Assembly: GCA_030043235.1 (NCBI GenBank)
Contig: JASHYF010000133.1
Span: forward strand, 1 to 16,808
From: Solirubrobacteraceae bacterium
GTDB lineage: Bacteria > Actinomycetota > Thermoleophilia > Solirubrobacterales > Solirubrobacteraceae
Direction: 5' to 3'
DNA: 16,808 nt
Made by a program: the position numbers and the translations under genes. The notes under the pieces are model-generated. The model saw only the letters and a program-made list of their open reading frames with translations, did no database searches and had not been told where the DNA came from. This document shows, in pieces, positions 6,484 to 11,707 of this stretch (within the stretch, counting starts at the first letter, position 1; each line of letters opens with the position of its first letter).

Positions 6484-7877
6484 CGAGCACGACGCGCACA
6501 TCGGCTCGCGGGGAATGGCTGACCCTGCAGGAGGCGTGCTCGCTCGTCGGCGTCTCGCCGGCCACCCTGCGCCGGTGGGCCAAGAACGGGAACGTCAGGA
6601 CATTCACCACGCCCGGGGGCCACCGTCGCTTCGCCCGCTCGGCGATGCTCGCCCTCCTGCCCGCGCCGACCGCCACCTCCGGCGCCGCATCGCCCGCCAT
6701 GGCCGGCCCACCGGCTGAGACCGGCGCGCCGCCCCCCTCGCTCGTCGCCCTCGTCGCCCAGGCGCGCCGGGTCCCGAGCGCCGCGCGCGAGGCGTTCGCG
6801 AACGAGCTGGCCGCGCTCGAGCGCAGCGAAGCGACGATCGTCGTCCACACCTGCCATCGAGTCGAGCTGTACGTCGCTCTCGACCGGCTCGGAGAGCTGC
6901 CGCTCCCGAAGCCGCCGCCGGGAACGCAGCGCCTCGAGGGGATCGAGGTGGCACGGCACCTCGTCTCGGTCGCGTGTGGGCTGGACAGCGCCGTGCTCTG
7001 CGAGAACCAGATCCTCCACCAGCTCCGCGAGACCCTCAGCGGGCGTCGCGCCGAGCATCCGCTCGACCCGATCCTCGATCGGCTCTTCCAGGTCGCGCTC
7101 CACGCGGGCCGGCGTGCTCGCAGCTGGTTCGGCAACTCGCCGCGATCGCTCGCCGACCTCGCGCTCGAGCGCATCCAAGAGCGAGCCGGAGCGCCCGAGG
7201 GGCGGCGAATCCTCATCGTCGGGGCGGGCGTCATAGGCCGCCTCGCCGCGCTTGCCGCAGAGCGCCAAGGGGCCGAGGTGATCGTCACGAGCAGAACCAG
7301 CGAGCGAGCAGGCGCGCTCGCACGCGAGGTGCATGGGCGGGTGATCCCGTTTGGAGGCGAGGGTGTCCTACCGCGGGTTGCCGGCGCGATCGTCGCGCTC
7401 GGCGGCAGCTGGCCGCTCGCCGGCGAGGGCGCCCGCGGGCTGGCCGAGAGCGGCGCGATCGTCGTTGACATGTCCTCGCCGGCGGCCGTCCCGGAGGCAC
7501 TCCAGGCTGCGCTCGGTGACCGCTTCGTCTCGACCGACGACCTCGCCTGGGAAGAGGGCGCCGAACTCGAGGACGGGCTCCGCGGCCAGCTCGAGCAGCT
7601 CGTGGCCGAATCTGCCGACTCGTTCTTTCGCTGGCTGCGCTCGCGCAACATCGTGCCGGCGATCCAGGCGATCGGCGAGGCCGCGGACGAGCAGCGTCGC
7701 GGCGAGCTGGAGTGGCTGTTTCGCCGCCTGCCCGGCCTCGCCGAGAACGAGCGCTCGCTGATCGAGCAGATGAGCCACCGGCTCGTGGCCGACATCCTGC
7801 ACGCGCCGCGATCGGCACTCAACTCAGACGGCAGCGGTCAGCTCGCGCAGGCCGCCCGAGAGCTCTTCGGAACGTGA
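6480..7877 (+). CDS. hemA: HTH-glutamyl-tRNA reductase fusion (MerR/BldC-like domain + divergent HemA)
   Basis: 465 residues. Residues 13-60 form a MerR/BldC/excisionase-type helix-turn-helix (WLTLQEACSLVGVSPATLRRW, then the wing TPGGHRRF). A Pro/Ala linker (61-86) joins it to a full-length glutamyl-tRNA reductase. The catalytic domain keeps nucleophile C125 in HTCHRVELY, R127, H160, S170 and E175. The NADPH fold has GAGVIG (248-253), and the helical dimer domain ends with LPGL and MSHRLVADILHAP. GluTR reduces glutamyl-tRNA to glutamate-1-semialdehyde, the first step of C5 heme synthesis. Deviations: TCNR is TCHR, the GE before the conserved ILxQ is C174-E175, and the usual TETxIxxGAVSV stretch reads SWFGNSPRSLA. 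The ATG overlaps the cytochrome stop (ATGA). The frame is open further upstream, but that extension is the cytochrome gene read in another frame. It may be an active enzyme, a DNA-binding regulator, or both. Confidence 0.9.
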   Translation: MTSTTRTSARGEWLTLQEACSLVGVSPATLRRWAKNGNVRTFTTPGGHRRFARSAMLALLPAPTATSGAASPAMAGPPAETGAPPPSLVALVAQARRVPSAAREAFANELAALERSEATIVVHTCHRVELYVALDRLGELPLPKPPPGTQRLEGIEVARHLVSVACGLDSAVLCENQILHQLRETLSGRRAEHPLDPILDRLFQVALHAGRRARSWFGNSPRSLADLALERIQERAGAPEGRRILIVGAGVIGRLAALAAERQGAEVIVTSRTSERAGALAREVHGRVIPFGGEGVLPRVAGAIVALGGSWPLAGEGARGLAESGAIVVDMSSPAAVPEALQAALGDRFVSTDDLAWEEGAELEDGLRGQLEQLVAESADSFFRWLRSRNIVPAIQAIGEAADEQRRGELEWLFRRLPGLAENERSLIEQMSHRLVADILHAPRSALNSDGSGQLAQAARELFGT

Positions 7878-7923
7878 GCGCGACAACGCTCCGCCAGGCG
7901 GCCAAACCCTCTCGCGCCTGCCG

Positions 7924-7980
7924 GTCGAGTGGCGAACTCGACTAGGCGGACTCGACTACAGCCCGGCCGGACTCGACTAC
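7924..7980. repeat. ACTCGAC repeats with a 7-bp hairpin
   Basis: GTCGAGT at 7924-7930 pairs with ACTCGAC at 7936-7942 across a 5-nt loop, 46 bases after the hemA stop. ACTCGAC recurs at 7950-7956 and 7971-7977, inside two copies of GGACTCGACTAC (7948-7959 and 7969-7980) spaced 21 nt apart. The single GTCGAGT arm could pair with any of the three. There is no T-run, so a terminator role is uncertain. Confidence 0.6.
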
Positions 7981-8075
7981 GGCCCGCAAAGTGGCAACAC
8001 GGCGAAGAGGCCAAAAAGGCCAAGCGCGACCACTACGCCAAAGCCGAACACGATCTTCCCCAACACGATCCGCAT
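7977..8075 (-). CDS. Possible 32-residue single-helix membrane microprotein
   Basis: An ATG at 8075 opens a 32-codon frame, preceded by AAAGG at 8083-8087 with a 7-nt gap. The product has a basic start (MRIVLGK), one continuous hydrophobic helix (IVFGFGVVVALGLFGLFAVL) and a short end PLCGP. The composition is that of a small membrane protein rather than of chance GC-rich sequence, which in this region mostly yields Arg/Ala/Pro. A GTG two codons upstream is an alternative start. I recognise no family. It lies downstream of the GMC operon on the same strand, about 300 bases away. The stop falls inside the ACTCGAC repeat. Confidence 0.4.
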   Translation of the reverse strand: MRIVLGKIVFGFGVVVALGLFGLFAVLPLCGP

Positions 8076-8209
8076 ATGCACACCTTTGCACAGAGTGTGT
8101 CCCCTGTCAAGCGATACATGCAGGATATAGGAGGTCAGACCGGGATATGTATCTTCCGGTAGACGCTATGTACCCGGGTGTCCGCCAAGTGGCCACAGCT
8201 GGCGCGGCC

Positions 8210-8317
8210 GGGCGCGTCCTCGCGGCCACTTCCGGCGGGCGCATCCTCGCGGCCACTTCCGGCGGGCGCGTCCTCGCGGCCACTTCCGGCGGGCGCGTCC
8301 TCGCGGCCACTTCCGGC
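8210..8317. repeat. Four tandem 27-nt units
   Basis: Units 8210-8236, 8237-8263, 8264-8290 and 8291-8317. Units 1, 3 and 4 are identical, and unit 2 has one G-to-A change. They abut with no spacers. A + strand frame from the ATG at 8147 (68 codons, ending at 8353) reads through them as repeated GRVLAATSG, with GGAGG 12 bases upstream. The other frames are also open, so coding is not established. The array starts 55 bases beyond the stop of the small membrane protein gene (- strand). Confidence 0.92.
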
Positions 8318-8371
8318 GCCAGCGCGAGGAGGTCGCGTCGAGCGCGAGCGTGAACGTCGTCGCTCAGCGCC

Positions 8372-8713
8372 TCATCGCCGCGCTTGGCGCACGCCCAGCC
8401 AAAGCCACATCGGATACGTCACGAAGATCGCAGCCGCGATCGCATGCGTGCGCGCACTCGAGCTTCGCCACTCGAATCCGAACACGCCCGAGTTCAGCAT
8501 CCAGTCGCGCCCGGACCCGGCGCGGCACATCCTCCACACCGGCCGGGTCCAACCCCGGTCGAGGTACAGCCCAACGCTGATGCCCCAGAAGACGGCCATG
8601 CAGGCTGCCCCGGCGGCCACGTCGCGCGCACGGCTGGGATCCGCGTCGCGTGTCGCGCGCCCGTAGGCTGATCCCGCGCCGTAAAGGAGCGGCGGATCGA
8701 TCAGGAAGGACAT
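8372..8713 (-). CDS. Two-helix membrane protein of the GMC oxidoreductase operon
   Basis: 113 residues starting MSFLIDPPLLYGAGSAYGR, with two hydrophobic helices (about 31-50 and 90-109) separated by a Trp/Arg-rich loop containing DRGWTRPVWRMC and a segment around DWMLNSGVFGFEW. I cannot name the family. The ATG at 8713 lies inside the last codons of the GMC oxidoreductase (13-base overlap), so the two are probably translationally coupled. A membrane anchor, or a partner passing electrons from the flavoenzyme to the membrane, would fit; this is inference from position only. Confidence 0.72.
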   Translation of the reverse strand: MSFLIDPPLLYGAGSAYGRATRDADPSRARDVAAGAACMAVFWGISVGLYLDRGWTRPVWRMCRAGSGRDWMLNSGVFGFEWRSSSARTHAIAAAIFVTYPMWLWLGVRQARR

Positions 8714-10179
8714 GCGAGCACCCGCCTCTCCCCCCGTCCGTTCCCCGTGTCCCTGCCCAGCAGCCCGAAGGCGAGCCGCGTGGCGAGCGCCATGATCGTC
8801 AACTGGGGGTTGACGCCAAGCGAGCTCGGCACCGCCGAGCCGTCCGCGACGTAGACGCCCTCCACGCCATGAACCGCCAGCTCGCCGTCGATCACCCCGT
8901 GCGTGGGCCGCGCGTCCGCGCGCGCGGTCCCCAGCGGATGGAATGCCATCAGCTTCAGGTCGCGAACACGCGCGTGCTCGGGACGGACTCCCTCGGGCAG
9001 CGGCAGGTGCACCTCGCGCGCGCCGGCCGCATCGAACAGCTCGCGCATCCGCGCGAGGCCCTTGCGGAAGCGCACCAGGTCGTCCTGGGCGAGGTCGTAG
9101 CGGATCAGCGGGCGTCCAGCCAGCGTCGCGACGCTCCCGCGCGAGCTGTCCGAGACCATCAGGCCAAACAGCGCCAGCCTGCGGTAGTCGGCCATCGCCT
9201 CGGCGTGCCGCCGGCCCGTCCGTGGCAGCGCCATCGCCGCGTACGCGGGCGGACCGGCGGCGCCCTCGAACATGATTCCCTCGTGCGCGAACTCGTCGAC
9301 GTAGAAGCTCTGGGGCACGCCACGGCTCATGTCGACGATCTCCTCCATGCGCGCGAAGATCGCCGTGGCCGGATGCAGCGAGAGGTTGCGCCCGAGCTGC
9401 CCCGACTGCGAGCCGATGCCGCTGCGCCTGAGCAGCAGCGGCGTATTGATCGTGCCCGCCGCCACCACGACGATCGGCGAACGCACCTCGAGCGGCGCTC
9501 CGCTCGCCATCCGCGCCCGCGCGCCACGCGCGCGACCGCGCTCGACGATCACCCGCTGCACGCGCGCGCCCGTGACGATGCGTGCGCCGGCCTGTTGCGC
9601 GCGCGGGACATACGTGATGCCCGTATGCTGCTTGGCCGAGGTCGGGCATCCGAGCGTACACACGCCCGAGCCCACGCAACCGCGTGCGTTGCGCCGCAGG
9701 TAGCCGTGCGACCAGCCCAGGCGCTCTGCGCCGCGGCGGGCGACCTCCGCGTTGCCCCCCGCCAGCTCGGGCGTCACCTCGCTCACCGACAGCGCCTGCT
9801 CGACGCGCTCGAAGCAGGGTCGCAGCGACCGCTCGCTCACGTCCATGCCGAACTCGCGCCGCCAGCGCTCCAGCACATGCGCGGGAGTGCGAAAGCACGT
9901 CCCCGAGTTGATCAGCGTCGTGCCCCCCACGCCACGTCCGAGGGGCAGCATGATCGGCGGCTTGCCGAGCGTCACGATCTGACCGCCGTCGCGGTATAGG
10001 CGCGCCAGCATCTCCGGCATCCTCGCCGTGAAGCTGTCCGGGTCATGCCAGTGCCCCTCCTCGAGCACCACCACGCTCATGCCGCCCTCGGCCAGCTCCG
10101 CCGCGACGACCGCGCCGCCCGCGCCCGCACCGATCACGCACACCTCCGCGTCGAGCCGGCGCGCCCCGCCCCCTCTCAC
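8701..10179 (-). CDS. GMC-family flavin oxidoreductase with a cysteine cluster
   Basis: 492 residues of the glucose-methanol-choline oxidoreductase family. The FAD-binding fold begins with CVIGAGAGG (G17, G19, G22) and the acidic strand end VVLEEG. GRGVGGTTLINSG (81-93) is the second FAD motif. The C-terminal domain has catalytic H414 in AFHPLGTAR, N457 in SLGVNPQLTIMALATR, and FAD contact VADGSAVPSSLG. Residues 168-178 (CVGSGVCTLGC) carry three cysteines followed by PTSAK, a feature of the long-chain alcohol oxidase-like branch. The substrate is probably an alcohol or sterol-like compound, not known. The GTG start overlaps the upstream stop (GTGA) and follows GGAGGG with a 6-nt gap. There is no secretion signal, so it is probably cytoplasmic or held by the adjacent membrane protein. 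Confidence 0.9.
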   Translation of the reverse strand: MRGGGARRLDAEVCVIGAGAGGAVVAAELAEGGMSVVVLEEGHWHDPDSFTARMPEMLARLYRDGGQIVTLGKPPIMLPLGRGVGGTTLINSGTCFRTPAHVLERWRREFGMDVSERSLRPCFERVEQALSVSEVTPELAGGNAEVARRGAERLGWSHGYLRRNARGCVGSGVCTLGCPTSAKQHTGITYVPRAQQAGARIVTGARVQRVIVERGRARGARARMASGAPLEVRSPIVVVAAGTINTPLLLRRSGIGSQSGQLGRNLSLHPATAIFARMEEIVDMSRGVPQSFYVDEFAHEGIMFEGAAGPPAYAAMALPRTGRRHAEAMADYRRLALFGLMVSDSSRGSVATLAGRPLIRYDLAQDDLVRFRKGLARMRELFDAAGAREVHLPLPEGVRPEHARVRDLKLMAFHPLGTARADARPTHGVIDGELAVHGVEGVYVADGSAVPSSLGVNPQLTIMALATRLAFGLLGRDTGNGRGERRVLACPS

Positions 10180-10457
10180 GGCCGTCCCTCCGCGCGCCGC
10201 AGCTCGCGGCCGCGGGCGACCACGGCGTCCGCGTCCCAGCCGAGCGAGCGGCTGACTTCAGGGTCGTCGTAGTGCCCCACGGTGAGCAGTCCGCGTGCGA
10301 GCTGGTCCCAGGGGGCCACGCGAGCGAGCAGCGCCACTCCGCGCGGACGCCGCGCGAGCGCCAGCAGCGCGCGCAGTCCCGTGCGCTGTGGCCACGGGGC
10401 GGCGGCGGTGAGCGCGTCGAGCGAGCCGGTTACCGGGTCTGTGCTGGACGTGGTGAT
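10176..10457 (-). pseudogene. Start-less or 5'-truncated small ORF upstream of the GMC gene
   Basis: The open frame from 10457 to the stop at 10176 reads like real protein, with SLDALTAAAPWPQRTGLRAL, then LARRPRG, then GHYDDPEVSRSLGWD and a basic end RRAEGRP. It ends in a four-base overlap with the GMC start. It contains no ATG, GTG or TTG before the GTG at 10337, which would leave only 53 residues and discard protein-like sequence. An in-frame TGA at 10458-10460 closes the frame at the edge of the duplicated repeat. A valine codon GTA lies just before TGSLDALTA, where a start might be expected; a lost GTG start is one reading, removal of the 5' end by the repeat another. An unusual start codon cannot be excluded. 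Confidence 0.5.
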
Positions 10458-10458
10458 T

Positions 10459-10613
10459 CACCGTACCAGCGAGACGCTGCCCGCGGGCACAGCGCCCGCT
10501 GCCGTGCACGGTGCCAAGACGGTGGTGTCACCGTACCAGCGGGACGCTGCCCGCGGGCACGCGCCCGCTACCCGCGGGCGCAGCGCCCGCTGCCGTGCGC
10601 GGTGCCAAGACGG
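10459..10613. repeat. Duplicated GC-rich palindromic repeat
   Basis: Copy A (10459-10522) and copy B (10529-10613) share CACCGTACCAGCG at one end and GGTGCCAAGACGG at the other, with nearly identical interiors. Copy B has about 21 extra bases that partly duplicate its own core. Both carry the self-complementary CCCGCGGG core, and the junction reads ACGGTG-GTGT-CACCGT, a perfect 6-bp hairpin. It lies between the stop of the methyltransferase (-) and the broken ORF (-), and resembles REP-type intergenic elements. It may also help end methyltransferase transcription. Confidence 0.75.
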
Positions 10614-10622
10614 CCGTTCAGG

Positions 10623-11399
10623 TCAGGCGCGCTTGCGCGCGGAGACGAACTGCGCGAGGCCGGCTACGCGCTGCTCGATGCCGGTGAGACCGCGATCGCG
10701 CAGCGCTCGCGTCAGCTCGTCGCGGGCGAAGATCCGCACGCCGCTCAGGCTCCGGACGACCGCGTTCGTGGCGCCGGTGGGCAGTGGGCCGCGGTTGCAG
10801 CTCGACAGCAGCGCCACTCGGCCGCCCGGCGCGAGGACGCGGGCGATCTCGTCGAGCGCTCGCATCGGCTCCCGGATCAGGTACAGCGCAGCGAAGCAGC
10901 AGATCGCGTCGAAAGCGCCGTCGCGAAAGGGCAGCGCGCAGGCGTCGCCGCGCACGTAGGCGAGATTGGCGCTCTCGGACTCGCGCACGGCGACGGAGAG
11001 CATCGTCTTCGAGGCGTCGAGCCCGACCACCAGGCCCCCGCCGGTGGCTCGGGCGAAGTCACGCGTGAAGTTGCCTGGCCCGCAGGCGACGTCCAGCACA
11101 CGGTCGCTGGGGGACAGCTCCAGCATGTTCAGGGCCATGCGGTGCTCCTCGCGCATCCCGGGGCCCGTGGCTCCCATCAGCAGGCGTCCGCCAAGCGGGC
11201 GCCACAGGCGCTCGTAGATCAGCGCCAGCGCGCTGCTCAGCATCAGCCGTTGACCGGGATGCGCTCCGGTGGGATCCTCCTCGCCGAGCAGGTCCAGGTA
11301 GCCGTCCTCGACGTGCGCCACCGCCGGCCGCCGAGCCGGCTCGAACAGCGCCAGCGTCTGCTCGATCGCGGGCGGGGGCGGGGCGGTGGTGGATCTCAT
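10623..11399 (-). CDS. Class I SAM-dependent methyltransferase
   Basis: 258 residues from the ATG at 11399. A roughly 95-residue N-terminal extension precedes a Rossmann methyltransferase domain. Motif I is VLDVACGPGNFTRDF (101-115), followed by the acidic ribose-binding position in VVGLDASKTML, then DACALPFRDGAFDAICC (152-168) and the post-motif DEIARVLAPGGRVALLS. This resembles UbiE/MenG-like and small-molecule methyltransferases, but nothing visible fixes the substrate. The start is uncertain: no good Shine-Dalgarno precedes 11399 and the frame stays open to 11534. The ATG was chosen because upstream residues are low-complexity Gly/Arg. The gene is divergent from korA and separated from the GMC operon by the duplicated repeat. 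Confidence 0.85.
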   Translation of the reverse strand: MRSTTAPPPPAIEQTLALFEPARRPAVAHVEDGYLDLLGEEDPTGAHPGQRLMLSSALALIYERLWRPLGGRLLMGATGPGMREEHRMALNMLELSPSDRVLDVACGPGNFTRDFARATGGGLVVGLDASKTMLSVAVRESESANLAYVRGDACALPFRDGAFDAICCFAALYLIREPMRALDEIARVLAPGGRVALLSSCNRGPLPTGATNAVVRSLSGVRIFARDELTRALRDRGLTGIEQRVAGLAQFVSARKRA

Positions 11400-11707
11400 C
11401 GAACGGCGGCCATCGCGAGCACCCGATCCTCCCACACCGAGCCCGCGCCCGTTGCCAGGAGGACGTAGCGAACCCCGCCATCCCCTGAGCCGGCTACGAT
11501 AGCGGGAGGCCACTGGAATCGAGGCTGAGCGCACCCGCGCGTGAAAGCGTTCGGCTTGCGCAGTGTTCCGTGTTCCGTGTGTTCATCCGTAGTTCATCCG
11601 TAGTTCCTCGATAAGTGCTGCGGCATTTTGCCGATGACCGATGCCAACCGTCAACGCACCATGGGTGGTGTGACGTCCGAGAGCCGCAACAAGATACGGT
11701 GATGTAG
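11400..11707. other. Intergenic region between divergent methyltransferase and korA
   Basis: These 308 bases contain no convincing gene. A TACGAT hexamer at 11495-11500 (+) fits a -10 element, but I see no matching -35. Small direct repeats lie at 11563-11602. Only a weak GGTGA (11698-11702) precedes the korA ATG, with a start-stop ATGTAG just before it. Promoters for both flanking genes must lie here. Confidence 0.45.
11563..11602. repeat. Short direct repeats upstream of korA
   Basis: GTGTTCC occurs twice in tandem (11563-11576) and GTTCATCCGTA twice in tandem (11581-11591, 11592-11602), followed by a partial third copy. The patch is less GC-rich than its surroundings. It could be slippage-derived or a set of regulator sites. 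Confidence 0.7.

Larger units (their letters stand above)
7878..8371. other. Largely non-coding gap with repeats between convergent operons
   Basis: This gap lies between the end of the hemA fusion (+) and the end of the small membrane protein gene (-). It contains ACTCGAC repeats (7924-7980), one plausible microprotein ORF on the - strand (7977-8075) and a 27-nt tandem array (8210-8317). No strong intrinsic terminator with a T-run is visible for either operon. A TTGACA-like hexamer reads on the - strand (8105-8110) but lacks a -10 partner at normal spacing. Confidence 0.6.

Noticed and set aside
4888..6501. 537-codon - strand open frame
   Set aside because: Exact antisense of the nine-CxxCH cytochrome. 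The sense strand has nine heme motifs, the antisense none.
8105..8110. TTGACA -35 box on the - strand
   Set aside because: No -10-like hexamer occurs at 16-18 nt spacing, so I do not call a promoter.
8210..8317. CRISPR array
   Set aside because: The 27-nt units abut directly with no unique spacers, and no cas gene is present.
10258..10509. 83-codon - strand ORF starting at 10509
   Set aside because: It lies in a different frame from the protein-like sequence coupled to the GMC gene, and its product is Arg/Ala/Gly low-complexity.
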